A stretch of DNA of 64,000 nt from Bacillaceae bacterium IKA-2 (GCA_031761875.1 CP134492.1:2604001-2668000); one strand, 5' to 3'; shown: positions 46,510-57,113, counted from the first letter of the stretch. The notes: generated from the sequence alone by a model not told the origin. Translations and numbers: made by a program.

Positions 46510-48053
46510 TAAGCTTCCACCTCCACTTTTTCAACTACACAGCCATTTAATGACCATGTTTTGGCTTCTGTTATTTTAACATTGATCATCTCACCAATAA
46601 TAGTATTAGGTCCTGCAAAATTTACAAGCTTATTTGTTCTAGTTCTACCAGAAAGAATTTCAGGGTTTTTCCTACTCTCTCCTTCAACAAGAACCTCAAC
46701 TATCGTTCCTTCTAGCTGTTTATTTTTCATCAGTGAAGTATCATTAATAACTTTATTTAGCTGTTGCAGTCGCTCCTTTTTAACTTCTAAGGGGACATTG
46801 TCTTCCATCTTTGCAGCAGGCGTACCTTCTCTTGCTGAGTAAATGTACGAAAAGGCGCTATCGAACTCTACCTCTTTCATTAAAGACAATGTGTCTTCGA
46901 ATTGTTCTTCAGTTTCATTTGGGAAGCCAACAATAATATCAGTTGTCAGCGTTGCGTTAGGAATTTTCGCTTTAATTTTATTTGCTAGTTCCAGATACTG
47001 TTCTCGAGTATACTTTCTTGCCATAATTTTCAACATTTCTGTACTACCGCTTTGAACCGGTAAATGGATGTGCTCGACTAAGTTTCCACCTTTAGCAAGG
47101 ACTTCAATCAAATGATCATCAAAATCGCTCGGGTGACTTGTTGTAAAGCGAACTCTTGGGATATCTATTTTTCGAATTTCATTCATTAAATCACCTAAAC
47201 CGAACTTCATTTCTTCAAAGTCTTTTCCGTAAGCATTTACATTTTGTCCCAATAGGGTAATGTCTTTATAACCTAATCGAGCTAAGTCGCGGACTTCACT
47301 AATAATATCTTCTGGAAGACGACTTCTTTCTTTTCCTCTTGTATAGGGTACGATACAGTACGTGCAAAATTTGTCGCAACCGTACATAATATTAACCCAA
47401 CCTTGCAATTTACCACGGCGAGCACGAGGCATATTTTCAATAATATCGCCTTCTTTAGACCAGACCTCTACGACCATTTCCTTGTTGAAAATAGCATCTT
47501 TTAAAAGATGTGGTAACCGATGGATATTATGCGTTCCAAAAATAAGGTCGACATGTTGATGCTTTTTCAAGATGCGATTAACGACAGATTCTTCTTGAGA
47601 CATACAGCCACAAACAGCTATCATAAGCCCTGGCTTTTCTGTTTTTAACGGCTTTAAATTACCAATTTCACCAAACACTTTGTTTTCAGCATTTTCACGA
47701 ATTGCACATGTATTCAAAAGAATTAAATCAGCATCTTCATTGTTTGATGTCGGTTCAAAACCCATGTCTAATAAAATACCTGCCATATTTTCAGAATCAT
47801 GTTCATTCATCTGACAGCCATAAGTTCGGACAAGAAATTTTTTACCAACTCCTAATTGCTTCATTTCTTCGGGAATATCAAAATTATAATGAACTTTTAC
47901 ATCTTCTTTACCGCGACGTTTCGCATCTTTTAAGCTTGGTTGTGTAAAAGTTGTTTGAAAATATTGACCAAAATCTTTTTTCTGTTCGGATTTTTTGTCC
48001 GCAGAATCAAGACCCTGGTTAATCATCGTTTGCTTTTTTTGTTGTTCATTCAC
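46509..48053 (-). CDS. miaB: tRNA methylthiotransferase MiaB
   Basis: The 514-residue radical-SAM enzyme has an N-terminal domain with three Cys for the auxiliary cluster ([29 protein letters not shown]), the radical-SAM CDKFCTYC motif, and a C-terminal TRAM domain. It adds methylthio to i6A37 in tRNA, completing the work of MiaA. It begins with GTG after AAGGAGA. Confidence 0.96.
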   Translation of the reverse strand: MNEQQKKQTMINQGLDSADKKSEQKKDFGQYFQTTFTQPSLKDAKRRGKEDVKVHYNFDIPEEMKQLGVGKKFLVRTYGCQMNEHDSENMAGILLDMGFEPTSNNEDADLILLNTCAIRENAENKVFGEIGNLKPLKTEKPGLMIAVCGCMSQEESVVNRILKKHQHVDLIFGTHNIHRLPHLLKDAIFNKEMVVEVWSKEGDIIENMPRARRGKLQGWVNIMYGCDKFCTYCIVPYTRGKERSRLPEDIISEVRDLARLGYKDITLLGQNVNAYGKDFEEMKFGLGDLMNEIRKIDIPRVRFTTSHPSDFDDHLIEVLAKGGNLVEHIHLPVQSGSTEMLKIMARKYTREQYLELANKIKAKIPNATLTTDIIVGFPNETEEQFEDTLSLMKEVEFDSAFSYIYSAREGTPAAKMEDNVPLEVKKERLQQLNKVINDTSLMKNKQLEGTIVEVLVEGESRKNPEILSGRTRTNKLVNFAGPNTIIGEMINVKITEAKTWSLNGCVVEKVEVEA

Positions 48054-48170
48054 TACACATTCTCCTTCTTTAGATAATAGTAACTACCAATACTATAGTA
48101 TATATGTTTCTATCATTAAACTCAATAGAAAGAAAAGTAGAAGCTAGGCACTGGAGGATATACCTTAAGA

Positions 48171-48200
48171 AAAAGGAGGCAATGCCCCCTTTTAATTTTT
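48171..48200 (-). terminator. Intrinsic terminator of kbl
   Basis: On the minus strand AAAAGGGGGC, ATT and GCCTCCTTTTT form a stem (one G-U) with a T-run; it is stable only in this direction. Confidence 0.75.
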
Positions 48201-48216
48201 GCTTTATATGACATTC

Positions 48217-49395
48217 TTACTTGATAATCGCTAACTCTTTCCCAGCCTTCTTAAAAGCATTGATTGCTTGTTGCAATTCTTGTTTTGAATGAGCTGCAGA
48301 AACAATTGTCCTTACACGCGCTGCTCCTTTTGCAACTGTTGGGAAAGCAATCCCTTGGGCAAAAACTCCATACTCTAATAATTTATCTGATAATTTATGA
48401 CAAAGCTCCTCATCGCCAACAACAACAGGTGTTACAGGTGTTTCACTATGTCCAGTGTCAAATCCTAACTTTTTTAATTCAGCTTTAAAGAACTTTGTAT
48501 TGTCCCATAACTTTTCAATTAACTCCGGCTCTTCTAAAAGAACGTCGATAGCTGCACTACATGCCGCTGTTACCGCAGGAGGATGTGAAGTACTAAATAA
48601 GAACGGTCTTCCTTTATGAATCAAATAATCACGAACAGTTTGTGTACTTGCTACATATCCACCAAGAACACCAATCGCCTTACTGAGTGTGCCTACTTGA
48701 ATATGAACACGACCATTTAAGTCAAAGTGATCAACAGTCCCTCTGCCGTTTCGTCCTAATACACCACTAGCATGAGCATCATCAACCATAACCAGGGCAT
48801 CGTATTTTTCACAAAGTTCAACAATCTCTTTTAACGGAGCAATATTGCCATCCATCGAAAATACACCATCTGTAACGACAAGTCGCTTTCGATATGCTTT
48901 CGATTCTTGTAATTTCATTTCTAAATCTGCCATGTCTACATGTTTGTAAACTTTTCGATCCGCTTTTGTAAGTCGAATTCCATCAATGATTGAGGCGTGA
49001 TTTAGAGCGTCAGAAATAACTACGTCTTCCTTTGTTAAAATCGCTGATAAAACCGCTTGATTTGCTGTAAAGCCAGATTGTAATACTAGTGTTGCTTCAG
49101 TGTGCTTAAATTTCGCAAGCTTCGTTTCTAGCTGTTCGTGCATCGTGAATGTACCTGCTATTGTTCGAACTGAACCTGTTCCTGCACCAAACTGTTCAAC
49201 TGCCTTTATGGCAGCTGCTGTCAATCTTGGATGATTCGTTAACCCCAAATAGTTGTTTGACGATAATTGAATAACTTCTTTTCCGTTAATGATTACCTTC
49301 GAGCCTTGGTCAGACTCAAGTGGTACAAGCTTACGAAAAACACCTTGTTGTTTCATTTCGTCTAGTTCAGTTTGTAAATATTCAAAACCATTCAC
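48217..49395 (-). CDS. kbl: Glycine C-acetyltransferase (2-amino-3-ketobutyrate CoA ligase)
   Basis: The 392-residue PLP enzyme has [25 protein letters not shown] and the PLP Lys in [13 protein letters not shown]. It splits 2-amino-3-ketobutyrate with CoA into glycine and acetyl-CoA, the second step of threonine degradation. The first step is the neighbouring Tdh. The GTG start at 49395 lies 7 bases after GGAGG. Repeat copy C lies between tdh and kbl. Confidence 0.95.
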   Translation of the reverse strand: MNGFEYLQTELDEMKQQGVFRKLVPLESDQGSKVIINGKEVIQLSSNNYLGLTNHPRLTAAAIKAVEQFGAGTGSVRTIAGTFTMHEQLETKLAKFKHTEATLVLQSGFTANQAVLSAILTKEDVVISDALNHASIIDGIRLTKADRKVYKHVDMADLEMKLQESKAYRKRLVVTDGVFSMDGNIAPLKEIVELCEKYDALVMVDDAHASGVLGRNGRGTVDHFDLNGRVHIQVGTLSKAIGVLGGYVASTQTVRDYLIHKGRPFLFSTSHPPAVTAACSAAIDVLLEEPELIEKLWDNTKFFKAELKKLGFDTGHSETPVTPVVVGDEELCHKLSDKLLEYGVFAQGIAFPTVAKGAARVRTIVSAAHSKQELQQAINAFKKAGKELAIIK

Positions 49396-49427
49396 ATAAA
49401 AACCTCCAATTAATTTTAATTTTTTTT

Positions 49428-49569
49428 AATGAATTTCATAATGTAGATTCGGCGCCACCAGGATACTACATCTAGTTGAATTAAAACGCTTTCAACTAGG
49501 GAGTTGAAATGAACCGTTTTCAACTTAGTAGCTTTATGTGGCTAGTTTATTGGTATTATAAAATTCACT
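49428..49569 (+). repeat. MITE-like inverted-repeat element, copy C (long form, inside tdh-kbl)
   Basis: The ends AATGAATTTCATAAT and ATTATAAAATTCACT are inverted repeats with small mismatches. The interior closely matches copy A, including the TTTCAACT/AGTTGAAA hairpin and GCTTTATGTGGCTAGTTT. It is read as RNA if tdh and kbl are co-transcribed. Confidence 0.75.
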
Positions 49570-49585
49570 CAAACAAGTAAGGCTC

Positions 49586-50626
49586 TTAAGGATGTAGAAT
49601 AACTTTTCCACATTTCCCTTGTATCATTAACTCAAAACCTTTTTCAAACTCTTCTAATTTAAAATGATGAGTGATGACCGGTTTTAAGTCTACTTGACCG
49701 CTTTTTAATAATTGTGAGACTTGCTGCCATGTTTCATACATTTTTCTTCCAGTAATTCCTTTTACAGTGATCCCTTTAAAAACGATATCATTGGTAACAT
49801 CTATTTCTACTGGGCGGACAGGAAGGCTAAGAATTGAGACAGAACCGCCATTTGTAACCATTTTAAAACCTTGGTTCATTGCGATAGGGTGTCCGCTCAT
49901 TTCACAAACTACATCAACACCATTTCCTCCTGTCAGTTTGTTAACAACTTCAAGTGGATTTTCATTGTTAGAGTTTACAACAGTTGTCGCTCCCATTTGC
50001 CTCGCTAACTCTAAACGGTAGTCATTTAAATCAAATGCTAATACTTCAGAAGCACCACAAGCTTTTGCAACTCCTACCGCCATTAATCCAATCGGGCCGC
50101 AACCAATAATAGCTACTTTTTTTCCGGCAACATCTTGGGCTAGTACTGTGTGTACAGCATTACCAAATGGTTCCTGGACACTTGCTACATCGTATGGCAT
50201 TGTCGGATCATTTATCCATAAGTTTGTTGCGGGCAAGGCAACATAATCAGCAAAACAACCGTCCCGGTCAACGCCAATTATTTTTGTTTCTTTACATATA
50301 TGAGCTTTACCGGTTAAACATTGTTGACATTTACCGCAGACGATATGCGTTTCAGCAGATACGTAATCGCCAACTTTTACGTTTGTGACATTGCTACCAA
50401 TTTCCTCAACAAATCCTGAAAACTCATGTCCAAAAACATATGGTGGATGAACACGGCTTTGCGACCATTCATCCCACGTATAAATATGAACATCCGTTCC
50501 GCAAATTGATGTTGCCTGAACCTTAATAAGCACTTCATTTTGATTTATTTTTGGAACCTTTAATTCTACAAGTTTCGCTCCATGACCTCTTTTATCTTTA
50601 ATAACCGCTTTCATCATTCTCTCCAT
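49586..50626 (-). CDS. tdh: L-threonine 3-dehydrogenase
   Basis: The ~346-residue zinc alcohol dehydrogenase family enzyme has the catalytic-zinc region SICGTDVHIYTWDEWSQ and GHEFSG, the structural-zinc four-Cys loop CGKCQQCLTGKAHIC, and the NAD motif IIGCGPIGLMAVG. It oxidises threonine to 2-amino-3-ketobutyrate, which Kbl then cleaves. The ATG at 50626 (MERMMKAVIK) follows GAGGTG; the frame also opens at a GTG that is part of that site. Confidence 0.95.
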   Translation of the reverse strand: MERMMKAVIKDKRGHGAKLVELKVPKINQNEVLIKVQATSICGTDVHIYTWDEWSQSRVHPPYVFGHEFSGFVEEIGSNVTNVKVGDYVSAETHIVCGKCQQCLTGKAHICKETKIIGVDRDGCFADYVALPATNLWINDPTMPYDVASVQEPFGNAVHTVLAQDVAGKKVAIIGCGPIGLMAVGVAKACGASEVLAFDLNDYRLELARQMGATTVVNSNNENPLEVVNKLTGGNGVDVVCEMSGHPIAMNQGFKMVTNGGSVSILSLPVRPVEIDVTNDIVFKGITVKGITGRKMYETWQQVSQLLKSGQVDLKPVITHHFKLEEFEKGFELMIQGKCGKVILHP

Positions 50627-50635
50627 GACGTACAC

Positions 50636-50923
50636 CTCTTTATCTGTTTATAAGCTATCAACTCTCTATTTAATAATATCTTAGCATTTTTCTGAATTCT
50701 CGTAAAGTAGGTGTGTCCTCGTCTCAAGGACAAATGAATTCCCCTTAAAAAATTTAAATAAATTCGATAATACTTTTCCAGCAACACTTAAGGAACTACA
50801 GCTAATTGAGTAGTGTTATTCTAAATTAGCTGGATGATTTGAGGCAAGTTTATTGTCATTATCAAATTGACTTGATCGTTCGCTACAAACAATATATAAG
50901 AAGTTCCAATTTTTTCTGGAAAC
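50636..50923. other. Intergenic region upstream of tdh
   Basis: No gene is seen. It holds a perfect 9-bp inverted repeat (CAGCTAATT/AATTAGCTG, near 50800-50833) and a smaller one (TGTCCT/AGGACA, near 50712), possibly leader hairpins. No promoter could be fixed. Confidence 0.4.
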
Positions 50924-50957
50924 AAAAAAAGTGTTCCATAGCGGAACACTTTTTTTT
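50924..50957 (-). terminator. Intrinsic terminator of korAB
   Basis: AAAAAAAGTGTTCC and GGAACACTTTTTTT form a perfect stem around a 5-base loop, just after the beta-subunit stop. Confidence 0.9.
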
Positions 50958-50968
50958 GCAACCTTACA

Positions 50969-51835
50969 TTACATAAATTCAGTTAAGAGACCATCAAATG
51001 TCTCTTTATCTAATGAAAGATTTTGTTTAACCATTGGAGTTTCTCTAAAACCGTTCACTAATTGCTCGTATGAAGGTTTTTCTTTATTTTGATAGATTAA
51101 TCCAGTGACTAACCCATCATTTTCCATAAGTGTATTAACAGCTTGTGCTCGATTTGTCGGATCATAGCCCTCAATTGAGCTTAACTTCACAATATTTTCT
51201 TTAAACCACTCATACGTATTCACTTTGTTAAAGGTCACACAAGGACTAAAGACATTAATAAACGAAAAACCTTTGTGATTAATTCCTTGTTCAATAATCG
51301 AAGTTAGTTCCTTTAAATCACTTGAAAAGCTTTGCGCAACGAAACTAGCACCTGCTGAAATCGCTAATTCCATAATGTTAATTGACGATTCAATTGAACC
51401 CATTGGTGTACTTTTCGTTTTAAAGCCCATCGCACTTCGTGGCGATGTTTGGCCTTTTGTTAACCCATAAATTTGGTTATCCATAACGATGTATGTTATA
51501 TCAATGTTTCTTCTAATCGAGTGAACAGTATGGCCCATACCAATTGCGTATCCATCCCCATCGCCACCAGAGGCAATTACGGTTAATTCACGATTTGCCA
51601 TTTTTACGCCTTGAGCAATAGGTAATGAACGACCATGGATTGAGTGAAAACCATAAGAATTAATATAACCAGAAATACGACCAGAACAACCTATTCCTGA
51701 AACTAATGCTAGATTTTTTGGTTCTAATCCAACATTTGCTGTGGCTCTTTGAATCGCAGCCTGCACTGAGAAATCCCCACATCCCGGACACCAATTTGGC
51801 TTTATGTTATTTCGGAAGTCTTTAAATGTTGCCAT
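50969..51835 (-). CDS. korB: 2-oxoacid:ferredoxin oxidoreductase, beta subunit
   Basis: The 288-residue subunit binds thiamine diphosphate (SGGDGDGYAIGMGH, then MDNQIYGLTKGQ). It has Cys ligands for a [4Fe-4S] cluster: WCPGCGD, GIGCSGR and SPCVTFN. With the alpha subunit it decarboxylates 2-oxoacids such as 2-oxoglutarate or pyruvate to acyl-CoA, passing electrons to ferredoxin. The start codon lies directly after the alpha-subunit stop. Exact substrate is inferred only by family. Confidence 0.9.
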   Translation of the reverse strand: MATFKDFRNNIKPNWCPGCGDFSVQAAIQRATANVGLEPKNLALVSGIGCSGRISGYINSYGFHSIHGRSLPIAQGVKMANRELTVIASGGDGDGYAIGMGHTVHSIRRNIDITYIVMDNQIYGLTKGQTSPRSAMGFKTKSTPMGSIESSINIMELAISAGASFVAQSFSSDLKELTSIIEQGINHKGFSFINVFSPCVTFNKVNTYEWFKENIVKLSSIEGYDPTNRAQAVNTLMENDGLVTGLIYQNKEKPSYEQLVNGFRETPMVKQNLSLDKETFDGLLTEFM

Positions 51836-53572
51836 TTATAACAACTCCTTGCATTGAGTATAAATTTCAGATGGTAAGAAAGGATTGCCATCATACTTCA
51901 AAATATTTTCTAACGTATTACATGAATTCATTTTAATAATATTAGCAAGTTGACCTGTTGCATTATTTTCAACGACACAGATTTTTTTCGCTGAATCCAT
52001 TAATGGCTGTAATTCCGCTATTGGAAACGGGTGCAATAAACGAATTTGAGCATGATTAACTTTTATTCCATCCGCATTAAAGCGCGGAAGAGCTTCTTCA
52101 ATTGTTCCTCTTGTAGAATTAAAGGCAATAATTAGTAAATCAGGTTCTTCATGAGGTGCATTTGTATGAATTGGATTAGAAAAGGTCTCATGCAATGTAC
52201 TGAGCTTTCTTAACCGTTTATTCATTTGATTATTTCGATTCGTTGGATCTTCTGATGGCTTACCTTGCTCATTATGTTCAACACCTGTAACATGGTGAAT
52301 ACCATTTTTCATACCTGGTACAACTCGTGGTGAAATTCCGTCCTCAGTTACTTCATAGCGCTTAAAATACTCTCCATCTAAATCTGGTAATTCAGCATCT
52401 AAGTCCAACTTTCCACGACGGATTTCAACACGACCAATGTCTAAGGGCTCGACTGTTTGCTTTCCTAAAGATAGCGCTAGATCTGAAAGAATAATGACTG
52501 GACATTGATACTCTTCGGCAATGTTAAATGCTTCTGCCGTATCATAAAAAGCTTCTTCTACCGTACTAGGCGCAATAACTACTTTTGGAATTTCACCAGT
52601 AGTACCATAAATCATTGCCATTAAATCTGATTGCTCTTGTTTAGTTGGAAGTCCAGTACTTGGACCACCACGACTTGAATTAACAATAACTAAAGGAGTT
52701 TCGGTAATTCCAGCTAGTCCAATTGCCTCCATCATTAATGCAAGCCCTGGTCCAGATGAAGCAGTTAACGTACGTACTCCCGCATAATTTCCGCCTATTG
52801 CCATTGTGCAAGCAGATATCTCATCTTCTGTTTGAATAACAACCCCACCAAATTCAGGTAGTTTTTTTGTTAAGTATTCCATAATTTCAGTTGCAGGGGT
52901 AATTGGGTAAGCTGGCATAAATCTTGCTCCTCCAGCAAGAGCACCCATTGCAATAGCGTGATTACCAATCATGAACATACGCTTTTTGCCATCTGCTTTT
53001 TCTAGCTGAAAAGACTTGAAGCCACTTCCTGCAGATTCTAGTAAAAATTCTGCCCCTTTTTTAATGGCTTCCATATTTTTTTCTACAACTGAACTTCCTT
53101 TACGAGAAAAGATTTCCTCTACTACTTCACGGTAAGCTTCAGGTGGCAACCCGAGAACTGCACTAGACGCTCCTACTGCAACCATGTTTTTCATTAGTGA
53201 CGTTCCAAGATCGTTAGCAATATCTGTAAATGGAACCGCATACATTGTTGCACGAGAACCTTCTGGTAGTTTTGGACTGAATTTCGTGTCCGCAATAACA
53301 ACTCCACCAGCTGTTAGTTCATGTATGTTTACATCAATTGTTTCTTGATCAAATGCAACGAGTATATCTAAGTCATCGGAAATTGAATTGATAGCTTTTG
53401 TCGTGACACGTATCTTATTATTTGTGTGTCCACCTTTAATACGAGAAGAAAAGTGTCGATAGCCATATAAATAATACCCCATTCGATTCAAAGCTATCGC
53501 AAAAATTTCACCGGTACTTTCAATACCTTCTCCTTGTTGTCCTCCAACTTTCCAAGAAAGTTGATTGATCAT
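51836..53572 (-). CDS. korA: 2-oxoacid:acceptor oxidoreductase, fused gamma-alpha subunit
   Basis: This ~578-residue protein carries an N-terminal gamma domain (about 1-185; SWKVGGQQGEGIESTGE, FSSRIKGGHTNN). The alpha domain follows with FMPAYPITPATEIMEYL, QTEDEISACTMAIGG and SSGPGLALMMEAIG. The fusion is the usual two-subunit bacterial KorA form. The ATG at 53572 (MINQLSWK) follows AAGGGGTG; the frame's earlier GTG lies in that site. Confidence 0.9.
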   Translation of the reverse strand: MINQLSWKVGGQQGEGIESTGEIFAIALNRMGYYLYGYRHFSSRIKGGHTNNKIRVTTKAINSISDDLDILVAFDQETIDVNIHELTAGGVVIADTKFSPKLPEGSRATMYAVPFTDIANDLGTSLMKNMVAVGASSAVLGLPPEAYREVVEEIFSRKGSSVVEKNMEAIKKGAEFLLESAGSGFKSFQLEKADGKKRMFMIGNHAIAMGALAGGARFMPAYPITPATEIMEYLTKKLPEFGGVVIQTEDEISACTMAIGGNYAGVRTLTASSGPGLALMMEAIGLAGITETPLVIVNSSRGGPSTGLPTKQEQSDLMAMIYGTTGEIPKVVIAPSTVEEAFYDTAEAFNIAEEYQCPVIILSDLALSLGKQTVEPLDIGRVEIRRGKLDLDAELPDLDGEYFKRYEVTEDGISPRVVPGMKNGIHHVTGVEHNEQGKPSEDPTNRNNQMNKRLRKLSTLHETFSNPIHTNAPHEEPDLLIIAFNSTRGTIEEALPRFNADGIKVNHAQIRLLHPFPIAELQPLMDSAKKICVVENNATGQLANIIKMNSCNTLENILKYDGNPFLPSEIYTQCKELL

Positions 53573-53581
53573 ATTCTCCAC

Positions 53582-53945
53582 CCCTTTTAATAAATGAAAA
53601 TATCTTCTAACAATATTGCATAGTGAAACTAAATAGAAAATGTGACAAATTTGTTATAAGTTCTAAACGATTATAATGATAGACCTATTATACGTAAAAA
53701 TCAAGCACTTTCTTTTACTTTAGTCATTTAAAAAACAAGATAATTTTTCGTCTAATTAAGTTTAGAAAATTAGGCTTATGCCAAAGCAAAAACTTTACTA
53801 TTCTTATTTTAGTAAACGCTCTCAAAAAATAAAAATAACAACAAACAAACAAACAAACACAACGTTCTCAATTTCTAATTTAGTAAGCCGATTTGGCATT
53901 AAGATCTTTTTCTTCTTTCGTCATAATTTCAAATGATAGTTATAC
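53582..53945. other. Intergenic region between spoVS and korAB
   Basis: No gene is seen. The stretch is AT-rich and holds a short ACAA tandem tract (about 53836-53858). Two TATAAT-like boxes occur on the minus strand near 53680-53700, without good -35 partners; one may serve korAB. Confidence 0.4.
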
Positions 53946-53997
53946 TATATAACAAAAATCCTGCATGTTCAAAGAACAGCAGGATTTTTGTTATATA
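53946..53997 (-). terminator. Very long terminator hairpin after spoVS
   Basis: TATATAACAAAAATCCTGC pairs perfectly with its complement, and the loop adds TGTTC/GAACA, giving about 24 paired bases with one bulge. It lies 13 bases after the spoVS stop. Confidence 0.85.
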
Positions 53998-54010
53998 AAT
54001 TAGAATTTTT

Positions 54011-54271
54011 TTATCTTGGTTCAATAATTAGCTTAATCGCTGTACGCTCTTCGCCATTAATTTTAATGTCTATAAAAGCTGGAATACAAATTAAATTAAT
54101 ACCACTCGGCGCAACAAATCCTCTAGCGATGGCCACTGCTTTTATCGACTGATTTAGGGCACCTGCACCAACCACTTGGATTTCGGCCGCTCCTCGTTCA
54201 CGTATGACACCTGCAAGGGCACCTGCTACTGAATTAGGACTAGATTTTGCTGAAACTTTTAATATTTCCAT
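54011..54271 (-). CDS. spoVS: Stage V sporulation protein S
   Basis: The 86-residue Alba-like protein is strongly conserved (MEILKVSAKSSPNSVAGALAG at the start, RGFVAPSGINLICIPAF). It affects septation and coat assembly in sporulation. The ATG at 54271 follows GAGGGGG. A sigma-H-like promoter lies about 110 bases upstream, fitting early sporulation expression. Confidence 0.96.
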   Translation of the reverse strand: MEILKVSAKSSPNSVAGALAGVIRERGAAEIQVVGAGALNQSIKAVAIARGFVAPSGINLICIPAFIDIKINGEERTAIKLIIEPR

Positions 54272-54376
54272 TTCTTCGAACCCCCTCAAAAGTTAAGCCT
54301 AGTATTTACAATAGTGGAATTATAAATAGTCTCATTAAAAAACTCATAATACATACAATAGTTCCATGCTCAATAT

Positions 54377-54402
54377 ATTCGGAAATGGGCGTGATATTCC
54401 TG
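54377..54402 (-). promoter_or_regulatory. Sigma-H-like promoter of spoVS
   Basis: On the minus strand TCAGGAATA and TCCGAAT are 11 bases apart, close to the sigma-H pattern (RNAGGAWWW, 11-12 bases, RNNGAAT). The first base of each box differs. Confidence 0.55.
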
Positions 54403-54473
54403 AAATAATTCTTTATGTCGGAGTTCAATAATTAATTTAGGATAATGAATTTAATAGGATTGAAACAGCGCAT

Positions 54474-54516
54474 TAAAAAACTACATCAAGTAGAGTCATT
54501 ATCTACTTGATGTAGT
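54474..54516 (-). terminator. Intrinsic terminator of ymdB
   Basis: ACTACATCAAGTAGA and TCTACTTGATGTAGT form a perfect 15-bp stem, followed on the minus strand by TTTTTTAATG, about 150 bases after ymdB. Confidence 0.85.
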
Positions 54517-54667
54517 CGATTGTAGCTTATTAATTATAATTATAAAATTTACCAATTCATTCACTCACTGAGTCATTTCCAAAAAAATGGATCAGTATGA
54601 AAAATTTGATAATTCTATTTTAGGTTACCGTTAGGAAATTTACTCGTTGGTTTTTTTTTTCAATGTC

Positions 54668-55462
54668 TTATTCAAAAAAAGGATGATCTTCATTAATTAT
54701 AATTGGAGATATTGATTTTGCAGCTCCGGTATTTGAATCTACATCAATAATTACGCCATTTAACTGTTCTCTACCTTTTGCCACTTCAAATCGCACTGGA
54801 AGGCTAGTTAAAAATTTATGTATAATATCCCCTCGTTCCATTCCTAAGATCCCGTCATAAGGTCCCGTCATGCCAACATCTGTCATATAAGCAGTCTTAT
54901 TTGGTAAAATTCTATAGTCATTAGTTTGAACATGAGTGTGTGTTCCAATAACTGCGGTTACTCTCCCATCTAGATACCATCCCATTGCTTGTTTTTCACT
55001 TGTAGCTTCAGCGTGAAAATCAACGAAAATGATCGGTGTCTTCTTTTTTATTTCAGCAATTAACTCATCAACTTTTTTAAACGGGCAATCTAAGGGAGGT
55101 AAAAACGTTCTTCCTTGAATACTAATTACGCCTACTTCCAATTGATTTACCTTGAGGATAGCATATCCGCTTCCTGGGACTCCTTCCGGAAAATTAGCTG
55201 GGCGAATTAAATTAGGACAATAGTCAATGACCTCAATGAGTTCCCGTTGATCCCAAGTATGGTTTCCAAGAGTCACTGCTTGTGCACCTGCTTCTAATAT
55301 CTGCTTGTATATTTTTTCGGTAATTCCTTTTCCAGAAGCTGAATTTTCTCCATTTACGATTGTAATGGTTGGTTTATATTTAGATTTTAACTTTGGTAAG
55401 TATGTAGCTATCATTTCACGTCCAGGAGAGCCAACTACATCACCAATAAATAATATTTTCAT
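54668..55462 (-). CDS. ymdB: YmdB metallophosphoesterase (2',3'-cAMP phosphodiesterase)
   Basis: The 264-residue binuclear metal phosphoesterase has FIGDVVGSPGRE, GNHTWDQ, DFHAEATSEKQAMG and IGTHTHVQTND metal-binding motifs. In B. subtilis YmdB acts on 2',3'-cyclic nucleotides and influences biofilm and motility choices. It follows rny, as there. The terminator between the two genes may pass some transcripts. Confidence 0.94.
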   Translation of the reverse strand: MKILFIGDVVGSPGREMIATYLPKLKSKYKPTITIVNGENSASGKGITEKIYKQILEAGAQAVTLGNHTWDQRELIEVIDYCPNLIRPANFPEGVPGSGYAILKVNQLEVGVISIQGRTFLPPLDCPFKKVDELIAEIKKKTPIIFVDFHAEATSEKQAMGWYLDGRVTAVIGTHTHVQTNDYRILPNKTAYMTDVGMTGPYDGILGMERGDIIHKFLTSLPVRFEVAKGREQLNGVIIDVDSNTGAAKSISPIIINEDHPFFE

Positions 55463-55523
55463 TTATTACACCTCAATTTGGACATTTGTTTTGAATACTA
55501 TCATATTATCTTTAAAAGGAAAA

Positions 55524-55553
55524 AAATAAAGCAGCTTTTAGGCTACTTTATTT
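55524..55553 (-). terminator. Terminator overlapping the rny stop codon
   Basis: On the minus strand AAATAAAGTAGC and GCTGCTTTATTT form a stem (one mismatch), followed by TTTTCC. The 5' arm begins at the end of rny. Confidence 0.7.
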
Positions 55554-57113
55554 TGCGTACTCAACTGCTCTGGTTTCACGAATAACAGTTACTTTAATAT
55601 GCCCAGGGTAGTCAAGTTCTTCTTCAATTTTCTTGGTAATATCTCTTGCTAAACGATAAGCTTCGCTATCATCGATCAAGTCAGGCTTAACCATAATTCT
55701 AACTTCTCGTCCAGCTTGAATAGCAAACGTCTTTTCGACACCATCAAAAGATTCAGAAATTTCTTCAAGTTTTTCTAAGCGACGAATATACGTTTCAAGA
55801 GTTTCACGTCTAGCACCTGGACGTGCAGCTGACAAAGCGTCAGCAGCTGCAACAAGGCTTGCAATAATAGATGTTGCTTCTGTATCACCATGGTGAGAAG
55901 CAATACTATTAATAACAACTGGATGTTCCTTATATTTAACAGCCAACTCGACTCCAATTTCCACGTGGCTACCTTCAACCTCATGGTCAATTGCTTTTCC
56001 AATATCATGGAGAAGACCTGCTCTTTTTGCTAGTTGAACATCTTCTCCTAATTCTGCAGCCATAATTCCCGATAATCGGGCAACTTCAATAGAATGTTTA
56101 AGAACATTTTGTCCATAACTTGTTCTATACTTCAATCGTCCTAAAATCTTAATTAAATCAGGGTGTAAACCATGGATACCAATCTCGAAAGTAGTTTGCT
56201 CTCCATATTCTCTAATCATTTCATCCACTTCACGTCTTGATTTATCGACCATCTCTTCAATACGCGCTGGGTGAATTCTACCATCTTGAACAAGCTTTTC
56301 AAGAGCCGTACGGGCGATCTCTCTTCTGATCGGATCGAATCCTGATAAAATAACCGCTTCTGGTGTATCATCGATAATCAGATCAATACCTGTTAACGTT
56401 TCAAGAGCACGAATATTCCGACCTTCTCGTCCAATAATTCTCCCTTTCATTTCATCATTTGGAAGAGTTACGACAGATACTGTAGTTTCAGCTACATGAT
56501 CTGCTGAACAACGCTGAATCGCTAGTGAAATGATTTCTTTTGCTTTTTTATCAGCATCTTCTTTTGCTCGGATAACTGATTCTTTCACCATTATCGCCAT
56601 TTCGTGAGTTAATTCATTTTTTACGTCTTTCATAATGATTTCCCTAGCTTCTTCTCTAGTAAAACCAGAAATACGTTCAAGCTCTAATTGTTGCTTTTGT
56701 AAGAGCCCCTCCACTTTGCTATCCATCTCTTCAATATGTCGTTGTTTTTTGGTGAGAGCTTCCTCTCTTCTCTCAAGTGATTCCTCTTTCTTATCTAAGG
56801 TCTCACTCTTTCGATCAAGGATCTCTTCTTTTTGTACCAAACGATTCTCTTGTTTTTGAATCTCATTTCTTCGTTCACGAATATCCCGTTCAGCTTCCTG
56901 ACGTAATTTATGGATTTCGTCCTTTCCTTCAAGGATTGCTTCCATTCTCAGTCGATCTGCTTCGCGTTTGCTTTCCTCAATAATTTGCTTTGCTGCATGT
57001 TCAGCACTAGAAATTTTCGCTTCTGCAATGGATTTTCGAACAAGATATCCAACAACTGCACCAAGGGCCACAGAGACAAGCAAAATGAAGATGAGTACAA
57101 AATTGTTGTCCAT
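55548..57113 (-). CDS. rny: Ribonuclease Y
   Basis: The ~521-residue protein has an N-terminal membrane anchor (about 4-24) and a long coiled coil rich in Glu, Lys and Arg (about 30-200). A KH domain ([15 protein letters not shown]) and an HD domain ([12 protein letters not shown]) follow. It starts decay of most mRNAs in Bacillus as an endonuclease at the membrane. The ATG at 57113 (MDNNFVLIF) follows AGGAGG. A good sigma-A promoter lies about 140 bases upstream. Confidence 0.97.
   Translation of the reverse strand: MDNNFVLIFILLVSVALGAVVGYLVRKSIAEAKISSAEHAAKQIIEESKREADRLRMEAILEGKDEIHKLRQEAERDIRERRNEIQKQENRLVQKEEILDRKSETLDKKEESLERREEALTKKQRHIEEMDSKVEGLLQKQQLELERISGFTREEAREIIMKDVKNELTHEMAIMVKESVIRAKEDADKKAKEIISLAIQRCSADHVAETTVSVVTLPNDEMKGRIIGREGRNIRALETLTGIDLIIDDTPEAVILSGFDPIRREIARTALEKLVQDGRIHPARIEEMVDKSRREVDEMIREYGEQTTFEIGIHGLHPDLIKILGRLKYRTSYGQNVLKHSIEVARLSGIMAAELGEDVQLAKRAGLLHDIGKAIDHEVEGSHVEIGVELAVKYKEHPVVINSIASHHGDTEATSIIASLVAAADALSAARPGARRETLETYIRRLEKLEEISESFDGVEKTFAIQAGREVRIMVKPDLIDDSEAYRLARDITKKIEEELDYPGHIKVTVIRETRAVEYAK

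Noticed and set aside
53836-53858. ACAA tandem tract
   Set aside because: A short microsatellite in AT-rich intergenic DNA with no evidence of phase variation.
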